From positions 1 to 34,345 of the forward strand of contig NZ_AMWJ02000009.1 in NCBI RefSeq assembly GCF_000319305.2: DNA of 34,345 bases, read 5' to 3'. Source of the DNA: Pseudomonas bharatica CSV86. Its GTDB lineage: Bacteria > Pseudomonadota > Gammaproteobacteria > Pseudomonadales > Pseudomonadaceae. Below, one piece after another: positions 17,094-25,756 of the stretch. The stretch's first letter is position 1. Each line of letters starts with the position of its first letter. A model generated the notes under the pieces. The model did not search any database. It was not told the origin of the DNA and was given only the letters and a program-made list of their open reading frames with translations. The position numbers and the translations under genes were made by a program.

Positions 17094-18050
17094 ATGGATA
17101 GCCGCCTGCTGAGTGACCGCAGTAGCGTGTTTCGACATGCCGACCCCTATGCCGTGTCCGACTATGTCAATCGACACGTCGGCCAGCACTGCATAGGCCT
17201 TTCCCGCAGCATCCACCCCCAGGCCAGCCTCAACCACCGCAAGTTCGCCGACCTCGACCTGTGCCGGATCAGCTACGGCGGCAGCGTCCGCGTCACCTCG
17301 CCGGCGCTGGAGACCATCTACCACCTGCAGGTGCTGCTCAGCGGCAACTGCCTGTGGCGCGGGCACCGGCGCGAGCACCACCTGGTGCCGGGCGAGCTGC
17401 TGCTGATCAACCCGGACGATCCGGTAGACCTGACCTACTCCGAAGACTGCGAGAAATTCATCCTCAAGCTGCCGGTCAGACTGCTCGAGTCGGTGTGCGA
17501 CGACCACCGCTGGCAACGCCCGGACAGCGGCGTGCGCTTCCTGCGCAACCATTACCGCCTGGATGAACTGGAAGGCTTTTCCAGCCTGCTGGCGATGGTC
17601 TGCATGGAAGCCGAAGCCAGCGACCCGTTGCTGCGGGTGCAGAGTCACTACAGCCAGATCGTCGGCAGCAAGCTGCTGTCGCTGCTGAGCACCAATATCC
17701 GCCGTGAAAGCCTGGCGCCGTCGGTGGCCGGTTTCCAGCGGATCCTCGACTACATCGAACGCAACCTGAAGCAGGAGCTGTCCAGCGAGCACCTGGCGGA
17801 GCAGGCGCGGATGAGCGTGCGTTCGTTGTACGGGCTGTTCGAGCGCCAGTTGGGCATTACCCCGAAGCAGTACATCCGCCAGCGCAAGCTGGAGCGCATC
17901 AATGCCTGTCTCGGCGACCCGGACTGCCACGTGCGCAGCCTGACCGAACTGGCGCTGGACTACGGCTTCCTGCACCTGGGACGCTTCTCCGAAAGCTATC
18001 GCCTGCAATTCGGCGAACTGCCCTCCGACACCCTAAAACGCCGAGCATGA
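17094..18050 (+). CDS. benR: BenR, AraC/XylS-type activator of the ben operon
   Basis: BenR activates benA expression in response to benzoate. The intact 318-residue protein starts MDSRLLSDRSSVFRHADPYA and has an N-terminal effector/dimer domain (VNRHVGQHCIGLSRSIHPQA, LRVQSHYSQIVGSKLLSLLS). A C-terminal double helix-turn-helix of the AraC family occupies about residues 215-315 (ILDYIERNLKQELSSEHLAE, MSVRSLYGLFERQLGITPKQ, LTELALDYGFLHLGRFSESY). I chose ATG at 17094 rather than the TTG two codons earlier. Its predicted binding sites, two XylS-type boxes, lie between it and benA. A 42-base near-identical copy of part of this gene lies at 4204-4245. Confidence 0.92.
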   Translation: MDSRLLSDRSSVFRHADPYAVSDYVNRHVGQHCIGLSRSIHPQASLNHRKFADLDLCRISYGGSVRVTSPALETIYHLQVLLSGNCLWRGHRREHHLVPGELLLINPDDPVDLTYSEDCEKFILKLPVRLLESVCDDHRWQRPDSGVRFLRNHYRLDELEGFSSLLAMVCMEAEASDPLLRVQSHYSQIVGSKLLSLLSTNIRRESLAPSVAGFQRILDYIERNLKQELSSEHLAEQARMSVRSLYGLFERQLGITPKQYIRQRKLERINACLGDPDCHVRSLTELALDYGFLHLGRFSESYRLQFGELPSDTLKRRA

Positions 18051-18060
18051 AACCAGACAA

Positions 18061-18134
18061 CTGTGGGAGCTGGCTTGCCAGCGTTATCGGTAGTGAATTC
18101 ACCGCCGCTATCGCTGGCAAGCCAGCTCCCACAG
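18061..18134. repeat. REP pair (BIME-like) between benR and benA
   Basis: The 23-base arm at 18061-18083 is exactly inverse to 18112-18134. The loop contains the palindrome GTGAATTCAC flanked by CGG/CCG, so the whole 74 bases can fold into one long hairpin. It starts 10 bases after the benR stop codon and ends 19 bases before the first BenR box. It probably marks the end of the benR transcript. Confidence 0.92.
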
Positions 18135-18153
18135 GGTTCGCGTCATTCTCACC

Positions 18154-18189
18154 TGCAAGAAACGGATAGCGGTCTGCAAAAAGCGGATA
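18154..18189 (+). promoter_or_regulatory. Two direct BenR/XylS boxes upstream of benA
   Basis: TGCA-N6-GGATA occurs at 18154-18168 and again at 18175-18189. Both fit the XylS/BenR recognition pattern TGCA-N6-GGNTA, and the 21-base repeat spacing puts the two boxes on the same helix face, as at the TOL Pm promoter. The start of benA is 64 bases beyond the second box, leaving room for the promoter and a short leader with a strong GGAGGT ribosome-binding site. Confidence 0.88.
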
Positions 18190-18252
18190 TCCCGGCCATC
18201 CCCGCCTGCTTAACCTTTCCTCCGTCTGATAATAAAAACGGAGGTCCCGGCC

Positions 18253-19606
18253 ATGACCCTGGGAATCGACTACCTGAATGCCCTGCTCGAGGAAGACAAG
18301 GACCGAGGCGTCTACCGCTGCAAGCGGGAGATGTTCACCGACCCGCGCCTGTTCGAACTGGAGATGCAGCACATCTTCGAAGGCAACTGGATCTACCTCG
18401 CCCACGACAGCCAGATCCCCGAGAAGAACGACTTCCTCACCACCACCATGGGGCGCCAGCCGATCTTCATCGCGCGCAACAAGGACGGTGAACTCAATGC
18501 CTTCCTCAATGCCTGCAGCCATCGCGGCGCGATGCTCTGCCGGCACAAGAGCGGCAACCGTTCCAGCTACACCTGCCCGTTCCACGGCTGGACCTTCAAC
18601 AACAGCGGCAAGCTGCTCAAGGTCAAGGACCCGAGCGAAGCCGGCTATCCGTCCTCCTTCAATTGCGAAGGCTCCCACGACCTGACCAAGGTGGCCCGTT
18701 TCGAGTCCTATCGCGGTTTCCTGTTCGGCAGCCTCAACCCTGACGTCAAGCCCCTGGTCGAGCACCTCGGCGAGTCGGCGAAGATCATCGACATGATCGT
18801 CGACCAGTCGCCGGACGGCCTGGAGGTGCTGCGCGGTTCCAGCTCGTACATCTACGAGGGCAACTGGAAACTCACCGCCGAGAACGGCGCCGACGGCTAC
18901 CACGTGAGTTCCGTGCACTGGAACTACGCCGCCACGCAGAACCAGCGCAAGCAGCGCGAGGCCGGTGAAGAGATCAAGACCATGAGCGCCGGCAGCTGGG
19001 CCAAGCACGGTGGTGGCTTCTACTCCTTCGAGCACGGTCACCTGCTGTTGTGGACCCGCTGGGCCAACCCGAGGACCGCCCGGCCTTCGAGCGCCGCGAC
19101 GAGCTGGCCCGGGACTTCGGCCAGGCCCGCGCCGACTGGATGATCCAGAACTCGCGCAACCTGTGCCTGTACCCCAACGTCTACCTGATGGACCAGTTCA
19201 GCTCGCAGATCCGCATCGCCCGGCCGATCTCCGTGGACAAGACCGAGATCACCATCTACTGCATCGCGCCCCGCGGCGAGAGCGCCGAGGCGCGGGCAAG
19301 CGTATCCGCCAGTATGAAGACTTCTTCAATGTCAGCGGCATGGCCACCCCGGACGACCTGGAGGAATTCCGCTCCTGCCAGACCGGCTACGGCGGTGGTC
19401 GTGGCTGGAACGACATGTCCCGCGGTGCCGAGCATTGGGTCGAAGGTGCCGATGACGCGGCCAAGGAAATCGATTTGCAGCCGCTGCTCTCCGGCGTGCG
19501 CACCGAGGACGAGGGGCTGTTCGTGCTGCAACACAAATATTGGCAGGACACCATGCTCAAGGCCGTCGGCGGCGAGCCGCAACTGATCGCCGTGGAGGCC
19601 GTGTGA
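18253..19606 (+). CDS. benA: Benzoate 1,2-dioxygenase alpha subunit BenA (two frameshifts)
   Basis: BenA is the catalytic large subunit of the ring-hydroxylating dioxygenase that makes benzoate cis-1,2-dihydrodiol. The Rieske cluster ligands are in NACSHRGAMLC (Cys-88, His-90) and YTCPFHGW (Cys-108, His-111). The mononuclear iron region is AENGADGYHVSSVHW. The C-terminal part includes RNLCLYPNVYLMDQFSSQIR, VSGMATPDDLEEFRSCQTGY and the end GEPQLIAVEAV. Frame breaks near 19070 (WANPEDRPAFERRDEL) and 19295 each need one extra base. The length is about 452 residues, as in the family. The ATG follows ACGGAGGT; the stop overlaps the benB start as TGATG reading. Confidence 0.95.
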
Positions 19607-20093
19607 TGAGCGCTCTCTATGCCACCGTGCGCGACTTCCTCTACCGCGAAGCGCGCCTGCTCGACGATACCCGATGGGACGAATGGCTGGAACTGTACGC
19701 CGCCGACGCGACCTTCTGGATGCCGTCCTGGGACGACAACGACACCCTCACCGAAGACCCGCAAAGCGAGATCTCGCTGATCTGGTACGGCAACCGCGGT
19801 GGCCTGGAGGATCGTGTCTTCCGCATCAAGACCGAACGCTCCAGCGCGACCATCCTGACACCCGGACCTCGCACAACCTGAGCAACATCGAGATCGTCGA
19901 GGAGGGCGAGGGCCGGTGCCAGGTGCGCTTCAACTGGCACACCCTGAGCTTCCGCTACAAGACCACCGACAGCTACTTCGGCACCAGCTTCTACAGCCTC
20001 GACCTGCGTGGCGAACAACCACTGATCACGGCCAAGAAAGTGGTGCTGAAGAACGACTACGTCCGCCAGGTCATCGACATCTATCACATTTGA
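19606..20093 (+). CDS. benB: Benzoate 1,2-dioxygenase beta subunit BenB (one frameshift)
   Basis: BenB is the small, non-catalytic subunit of the terminal oxygenase (cone-shaped, NTF2-like fold), forming a hexamer with BenA. It reads MSALYATVRDFLYREARLLD, WLELYAADATFWMPSWDDND, ISLIWYGNRGGLEDRVFRIK and, after one missing base near 19860, SHNLSNIEIVEEGEGRCQVR. The end is KNDYVRQVIDIYHI. The length is about 162 residues. The ATG overlaps the benA stop by one base, so the two subunits are translationally coupled, as expected for a fixed stoichiometry. Confidence 0.95.
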
Positions 20094-20139
20094 ATACCCG
20101 GCAGCGGCGCCCCAGGCCCGCTGCCGTGCGAGGTGCAGC

Positions 20140-21150
20140 ATGAGCTTCCAGATCGCGCTCAATTTCGAAGACGGGGTGACCCGCTTCATCGACGCCACCG
20201 CCAGTGAAACCGTGGCCGACGCCGCCTATCGCCAGGGCATCAACATCCCGCTGGACTGCCGCGACGGCGCCTGTGGTACCTGCAAATGCTTCGCCGAAGC
20301 CGGCCGCTACGACATGGGCGACAACTTCATCGAGGATGCCCTCAGCGCCGACGAGTTGGCCCAGGGCTACGTGCTGACCTGCCAGATGCGCGCCGAAAGC
20401 GACTGCGTGGTGCGGGTGCCGGCGTCGTCCCAGGTCTGCAAGACCCAGCAGGCCAGCTATGAGGCCGCCATCAGCCAGGTACGCCAGTTGTCCGAAAGCA
20501 CCATCGCCTTGTCGATCAAGGACGAGTCGCTGTCGCGCCTGGCCTTCCTGCCGGGGCAGTACGTCAACCTCAAGGTGCCGGGCAGCGAGCAGAGCCGCGC
20601 TTATTCCTTCAGCTCGCTGCAGAAGGATGGCGAGGTCAGCTTCCTGATCCGCAACGTACCGGGCGGGCTGATGAGCAGCTTCCTCAGCGGCCTGGCCAAG
20701 GCCGGCGACAGCATGACCCTGAGCGGCCCGCTGGGCAGTTTCTACCTGCGCGAGGTCAAGCGCCCGCTGTTGCTGCTGGCCGGCGGCACCGGCCTGGCGC
20801 CGTTCACCGCGATGCTGGAGAAGATCGCCGTGCAGGGCAGCGACTACCCACTGCACCTGATCTACGGGGTCACCAACGACTTCGACCTGGTGGAGCTGGA
20901 GCGCCTGGAGCAGTTCGCCATGCAGATTCCCAACTTCACCTTCAGCGCCTGTGTCGCCAACCCCGGCAGCCAGTACCCGAACAAGGGCTATGTCACCCAG
21001 CACATCGCCCCGGCGCACCTGAACGACGGCGATGTCGATGTGTACCTGTGCGGCCCGCCGCCGATGGTCGAGGCGGTCAGCCAGTACCTGCGCGAGCAGG
21101 ACATCCATCCGGCCAACTTCTACTACGAGAAGTTCGCCGCCGCCGTCTGA
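20140..21150 (+). CDS. benC: Benzoate dioxygenase electron transfer component BenC
   Basis: BenC is the NADH:ferredoxin reductase that feeds electrons to BenAB. The intact 336-residue protein has an N-terminal plant-type [2Fe-2S] domain with Cys-40, Cys-45, Cys-48 (CRDGACGTC) and Cys-81. A FAD domain follows (RAYSFSS, in place of RxYS) and then a NAD domain (LLAGGTGLAPFTAMLE; VYLCGPPPMVEAV near the C-terminus). GAGGTG precedes the ATG. It lies 46 bases after benB. This is one of the genes in the window without any indel. Confidence 0.97.
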   Translation: MSFQIALNFEDGVTRFIDATASETVADAAYRQGINIPLDCRDGACGTCKCFAEAGRYDMGDNFIEDALSADELAQGYVLTCQMRAESDCVVRVPASSQVCKTQQASYEAAISQVRQLSESTIALSIKDESLSRLAFLPGQYVNLKVPGSEQSRAYSFSSLQKDGEVSFLIRNVPGGLMSSFLSGLAKAGDSMTLSGPLGSFYLREVKRPLLLLAGGTGLAPFTAMLEKIAVQGSDYPLHLIYGVTNDFDLVELERLEQFAMQIPNFTFSACVANPGSQYPNKGYVTQHIAPAHLNDGDVDVYLCGPPPMVEAVSQYLREQDIHPANFYYEKFAAAV

Positions 21151-21211
21151 ACCCTTTTATGGGGTTGCCATGTCGTGCGGGCGGGGTGACCCCCTTTTAT
21201 TCGAGGTCGCA

Positions 21212-21973
21212 ATGAACAGATTCGACGACAAGATCGCGCTGGTGACCGGCGCTGCCCAAGGCATCGGCCGCCGCGTGGTCGAGCGCCTGCTGGCCGAAGG
21301 CGCCCGGGTGATCGCCGTGGACCGCTCCGAGCTGGTGTTCGAGCTGGAGCAGGGCGAGACCTTGCTGGCCCTGACCGCCGACCTGGAACACTACGCCGAT
21401 TGCCAGCGGGTGATGGCGGCGGCGGTCGAACGCTTCGGCCGTCTCGACGTGCTCGTCAACAACGTCGGCGGGACCATCTGGGCCAAGCCGTTCGAGCATT
21501 ACCAGGCGCACGAGATCGAAGCCGAAGTGCGCCGCTCGCTGTTCCCCACCTTGTGGTGCTGCCATGCGGCGTTGCCGTACATGCTGGAGCAGGGCAGGGG
21601 GGCGATCGTCAATGTCTCGTCCATCGCCACCCGCGGGGTCAACCGCGTGCCCTACGGCGCGGCCAAGGGCGGGGTGAATGCCCTGACCGCCTGCCTGGCC
21701 TTCGAGAACGCCGGACGCGGCATTCGCGTCAACGCCACCGCCCCCGGCGGCACCGAGGCGCCGCCACGGCGCATTCCGCGCAACGCCGCGCAGCAGAGCG
21801 AGCAGGAGCAGGGCTGGTACCGGCAGATCGTCGACCAGACGATCGACAGCAGCCTGATGAAGCGCTACGGCACCCTCGACGAACAGGTCGGCGCGATCCT
21901 CTTCCTGGCCTCCGACGAAGCCTCCTATATCACCGGAACGATTCTCCCCGTAGGCGGTGGCGACCTCGGTTGA
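21212..21973 (+). CDS. benD: Benzoate diol dehydrogenase BenD
   Basis: BenD is the short-chain dehydrogenase that oxidises and decarboxylates 1,6-dihydroxycyclohexa-2,4-diene-1-carboxylate to catechol with NAD+. The intact 253-residue protein starts MNRFDDKIALVTGAAQGIGR with the TGxxxGIG nucleotide site, has NNVGG, the catalytic Ser in NVSSIAT and the YxxxK pair in YGAAKGG, and ends TGTILPVGGGDLG. GAGGT stands seven bases before the ATG. The 61-base gap after benC contains a near-duplicate CCCTTTTAT(T/G) sequence but no gene. Confidence 0.95.
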   Translation: MNRFDDKIALVTGAAQGIGRRVVERLLAEGARVIAVDRSELVFELEQGETLLALTADLEHYADCQRVMAAAVERFGRLDVLVNNVGGTIWAKPFEHYQAHEIEAEVRRSLFPTLWCCHAALPYMLEQGRGAIVNVSSIATRGVNRVPYGAAKGGVNALTACLAFENAGRGIRVNATAPGGTEAPPRRIPRNAAQQSEQEQGWYRQIVDQTIDSSLMKRYGTLDEQVGAILFLASDEASYITGTILPVGGGDLG

Positions 21974-22023
21974 CCCCTGCGCCGACACGGTTTCTACAAC
22001 AACAAAAACAAGAGATGGATGCC

Positions 22024-23351
22024 ATGCGAAAAATCGACGTTCACCAGGTCATCGACCAGGCGCCCTTTACCCGCTTTCACTGGATGGTGATGTGCTGGTG
22101 CGCCCTGCTGCTGATCTTCGACGGCTACGACCTGTTCATCTATGGCGTGGTCCTGCCGGTATTGATGAAGGAGTGGGGCCTGACCCCGTTGCAGGCCGGT
22201 GCCCTCGGCAGCTACGCCTTGTTCGGCATGATGTTCGGCGCCCTGGCCTTTGGCAGCCTGGCCGACAGGATCGGGCGCAAGAAGGGCATTGCCATCTGCT
22301 TCGCCCTGTTCTCCACCGCGACCCTGCTCAACGGCTTTGCCAGCAGCCCCACGAGTTCGGCATCTATCGCTTCTTCGCCGGCCTCGGCTGCGGTGGCCTG
22401 ATGCCCAATGCCGTGGCGCTGATGAACGAATATGCGCCCAAGCGCCTGCGCAGCACCCTGGTGGCGATCATGTTCAGCGGCTACTCGGTGGGCGGCATGC
22501 TCTCGGCAGGGATCGGCATCTACATGCTGCCGCGCTTCGGCTGGGAGTCGATGTTCTTCGCCGCGGCCATCCCGTTGTTGCTGCTGCCGGTGATCCTTTA
22601 CTACCTGCCGGAGTCGATCGGTTTCCTGGTACGCCAGGGGCGGTTCGAACAGGCCAGGGCCCTGCTCAAGCGCCTCGATCCGGCGTGTGATCCGAAGGCT
22701 GAAGATGTGCTGCAGGCCCACGACAACAAGGGCAAGGGCGTCTCGGTCCTGGAACTGTTCCGTGGCGGCCTGGCGGTGCGCACCCTGTCGGTGTGGGTAG
22801 CGTTCTTCTGCTGCCTGCTGATGGTCTACGCCCTGAGCTCCTGGCTGCCGAAACTGATGGCCAGCGCCGGCTACAGCCTGGGTTCGAGCCTGTCGTTCCT
22901 GCTGGCGCTGAACTTCGGCGGCATGGCCGGGGCCATTCTCGGTGGCTGGCTGGGCGACCGTTACAACCTGGTCAAGGTCAAGATCGCCTTCTTCCTCGCG
23001 GCGGCGGCTTCGATCAGCCTGCTTGGGGTCAACAGCCCGATGCCGGTGCTCTACCTGCTGATCTTCATCGCCGGCGCCACCACCATCGGCACCCAGATCC
23101 TCCTGTATGCCGGCGCCGCCCAGCTCTACGGCCTGTCGATCCGCTCCACCGGCCTGGGCTGGGCCTCGGGCATCGGCCGCAACGGCGCCATCGTCGGCCC
23201 GCTGCTGGGCGGGGCGCTGATGGGCATCAACCTGCCGCTGCAACTGAATTTCATTGCCTTCGCCATTCCCGGCGCGGTCGCCGCCCTGGCCATGACCATC
23301 CATGTGCTCAGCGGCAAGCGCCAGGCCCTGGCGGCTGCCCCGGCGGTTTGA
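22024..23351 (+). CDS. benK: Benzoate MFS transporter BenK (one frameshift)
   Basis: BenK is an aromatic-acid:H+ symporter of the major facilitator superfamily (AAHS group) in the inner membrane. The start MRKIDVHQVIDQAPFTRFHW is followed by the AAHS signature DGYDLFIYG in the first membrane helix. GSLADRIGRKKG is the loop 2-3 motif, and twelve hydrophobic segments can be counted to the end (SGKRQALAAAPAV). One C is missing in a CCCC run near 22351, between ASSP and HEFGIYRFFAGLGCGG. The ATG at 22024 has AGAG nine bases upstream; ATG at 22015 would add MDA. The length is about 442 residues. Confidence 0.93.
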
Positions 23352-23392
23352 AGGCACCCCGCGATACCCATCGATAACAAGAGGTGAACAGC

Positions 23393-24318
23393 ATGACCGT
23401 GAAGATTTCCCACACTGCCGAGGTACAGAAGTTCTTCGAAGAGGCCGCCGGCCTAGGTAACGACGAGGGCAGCCCGCGCCTGAAACGCATCATGCTGCGG
23501 GTACTGCAGGACGTGGCGCGGATCGTCGAGGACCTGGAGATCACCGAGGACGAATTCTGGAAGAGCGTCGATTACCTCAACCGTCTTGGCGGGCGCAATG
23601 AAGCCGGCCTGCTGGTGGCGGGCCTGGGTATCGAGCATTTCCTCGACCTGCTGCAGGATGCCAAGGACGCCCACGCGGGGCTGACCGGTGGCACCCCGCG
23701 TACCATCGAAGGCCCGCTGTACGTGGCCGGAGCGCCGATCGCCCAGGGCGAGACGCGCATGGACGATGGCAGCGAGGAGGGCGTTGCCGTGCCGATGTTC
23801 CTCGACGGCCAGGTGCTCGACCCACACGGCAAGCCGGTGGCCGGTGCCATCGTCGACCTGTGGCATGCCAACACCCAGGGCACCTATTCGTTCTTCGACC
23901 CGGGCCAGTCCGAATACAACCTGCGCCGCCGTATCGTCACCGACGCCGAAGGCCGCTATCGCGCCCGCAGCATCGTGCCCTCCGGCTACGGCTGCGACCC
24001 CCAGGGCCCGACCCAGGAATGCCTGGACCAGCTCGGCCGTCACGGCCAGCGTCCGGCCCATGTGCACTTCTTTATCTCGGCCCCGGGTTATCGCCACCTG
24101 ACCACCCAGATCAACCTGTCTGGCGACAAATACCTGTGGGACGACTTCGCTTATGCCACCGCGAGGGCCTGGTGGGCGAGGTGCGCTTCCACGAGGACGG
24201 CGCCCGTGGTCTACCGGGGCGTTATGCCGAACTGAGCTTCGACTTCCAGCTGCAAGCCGCGCCGGATGCGGCTGCCGAGGTGCGCAGCAAGCGTCCTCGT
24301 GCCCTGCAGGAAGCCTGA
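23393..24318 (+). CDS. catA: Catechol 1,2-dioxygenase CatA (one frameshift)
   Basis: CatA performs intradiol cleavage of catechol to cis,cis-muconate. The protein of about 308 residues starts MTVKISHTAEVQKFFEEAAG, has an N-terminal helical dimer domain, then TIEGPLYVAGAP and DLWHANTQGTYSFFDPG. The Fe(III) ligands are Tyr-165 (GTYSF), Tyr-199 (SGYGCDP), His-223 and His-225 (RPAHVHFF). One base is missing near 24165 (YATREGLVGEVRFHEDG is restored by it). It lies inside the ben operon between benK and benE, like the second catA copy of P. putida, whereas the catBC operon here has no catA of its own. Ribosome-binding site GAGGTG. Confidence 0.95.
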
Positions 24319-24333
24319 ACCGAGCGCGATCCC

Positions 24334-24420
24334 TGTGGGAGCGGGTTTACCCGCGATTGCAATAGTGAATCCACCATAGCAATCGCGGCGGTTCGGCGTT
24401 CCGATAAACCCGCTCCCACA
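24334..24420. repeat. Nested inverted repeat, second REP class
   Basis: TGTGGGAGCGGGTTTA (24334-24349) is exactly inverse to 24405-24420. Inside it CCGCGATTGC (24351-24360) is exactly inverse to GCAATCGCGG (24379-24388). This GCGGGTTTACCCGCG type differs from the GGAGCTGGCTTGCC type elsewhere in the window. It lies 15 bases beyond catA and 42 bases before benE, so it may reduce expression of benEF relative to the upstream genes. Confidence 0.88.
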
Positions 24421-24462
24421 AGGTCCGCGTAGCAGCCCCAAAAATGGCCCAAGTGAGGTCCC

Positions 24463-25665
24463 ATGAAAGACCTTTTCAAGGATTGTTCGCTGTCCGCCCT
24501 GGTGGCCGGGATGATCGCTACGCTGATCTCCTACGCCGGCCCGCTGGTGCTGGTGTTCCACGCGGCGCAAAGCGCGGGGTTGTCCCACGAGTTGCTGTCG
24601 TCCTGGGTCTGGGCGATTTCCGTCGGCAGCGCCGTGCTCGGTGCCGTGCTCAGCCTGCGCTACCGGGTGCCGGTGGTGATCGCCTGGTCGATCCCGGGTT
24701 CGGCGCTGCTGGTCACCGCCTTGCCGCAGATCGGCCTGAACCAGGCCATCGGCGCCTATCTGGTGACCAACCTGGTGTTGCTGGCGATCGGCCTGAGCGG
24801 TGCCTTCGACCGCCTTATCGCCCGCCTGCCGGGTTCGATTGCCGCCGGGATGCAGGCGGGCATCCTGTTCAGCTTCGGCATCGAGGTGTTCAAGGCCCTG
24901 CCGGCGCAACCGGCGCTGGTGCTGGGGATGTTCGTCACCTACGTGACGATGCGCCGGCTGTGGCCGCGCTACTCGGTGGCGGCGGTATTGCTGGTGGGCG
25001 TCGGCATCACCCTGTCCGGCGGGCATTTCCATAGCGAGGCGCTGGTCTTCGATGTCGCCACGCCGCAGTGGATCACCCCGCAATTCAGCCTGGCGGCGGT
25101 GCTCAACCTGGCCCTGCCGCTGGTGCTGGTGTCGCTGACCGGGCAGTTCATGCCGGGCATGGCGGTATTGCGCAACGCCGGCTACCAGACCCCGGCCAGC
25201 CCGATCATCAGCAGCAGTGCGCTGGCGGGCGGCGTGCTAGCGCCGTTCGGTTGCCATGGGCTGAACCTGGCCGCCGTCACCGCCAGCCTGTGTACCGGGC
25301 GCGAGGCCCATGACGACCCGCGCCGGCGCTATATCGCGGCCTTGTCCGGCTGCGTGCTGTACCTGCTGTTCGGCATTGCCGGGGCGACCCTGGTCTCGCT
25401 GTTCGCTGCCTTTCCGGCAGAGTTGATCGCGGCGCTGGCAGGGCTGGCGCTGTATGGCGCGATCAGCGAGGCCCTGGCCCGCAGCCTGGCCGAACCCAAG
25501 GAGCGCGATGCCGGGTTGTTCACCTTCCTGGTCACCGCGTCGGGCGTGTCCTTCCTGGGGCTGTCGGCGGCGTTCTGGGGCCTGCTGTTCGGCCTGGCGA
25601 CCCACTTCCTGCTGGCGCTGCGGCGTCCATCCAGCCGCGAGGCTGCCTTGCGCCGCAGCCACTGA
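24463..25665 (+). CDS. benE: Benzoate membrane transport protein BenE
   Basis: BenE belongs to the benzoate:H+ symporter family, inner membrane, with about twelve membrane segments. The intact 400-residue ORF starts MKDLFKDCSLSALVAGMIAT, continues LISYAGPLVLVFHAAQ, has IAWSIPGSALLVTALPQIGL, IAAGMQAGILFSFGIEVF, GQFMPGMAVLRNAGYQTPAS and the conserved APFGCHGLNLAAVTASLCTG, and ends in an arginine-rich tail. It provides a second uptake route besides BenK. GAGG is present upstream of the start. It is followed by the porin gene benF after 91 bases. Confidence 0.95.
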   Translation: MKDLFKDCSLSALVAGMIATLISYAGPLVLVFHAAQSAGLSHELLSSWVWAISVGSAVLGAVLSLRYRVPVVIAWSIPGSALLVTALPQIGLNQAIGAYLVTNLVLLAIGLSGAFDRLIARLPGSIAAGMQAGILFSFGIEVFKALPAQPALVLGMFVTYVTMRRLWPRYSVAAVLLVGVGITLSGGHFHSEALVFDVATPQWITPQFSLAAVLNLALPLVLVSLTGQFMPGMAVLRNAGYQTPASPIISSSALAGGVLAPFGCHGLNLAAVTASLCTGREAHDDPRRRYIAALSGCVLYLLFGIAGATLVSLFAAFPAELIAALAGLALYGAISEALARSLAEPKERDAGLFTFLVTASGVSFLGLSAAFWGLLFGLATHFLLALRRPSSREAALRRSH

Positions 25666-25756
25666 TCCACCCGTTCCACACCAACGGCAGCGGCCTCACC
25701 GGACCGCCGCCTGGAAAGCTGCACCCCCAATAAAAACAAGATCAGAGAGCTTCCCG

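Noticed and set aside
17899..19041. 380-codon open frame on the minus strand
   Set aside because: Antisense to benR and benA; no recognisable domain and it crosses the REP pair and the BenR boxes.
20071..21108. 345-codon open frame on the minus strand
   Set aside because: Antisense of benC, whose Fe-S, FAD and NAD motifs are all intact.
22212..23357. 381-codon open frame on the minus strand
   Set aside because: Exact antisense of benK; Gln/Arg/His-rich, as expected from the complement of membrane-protein codons.
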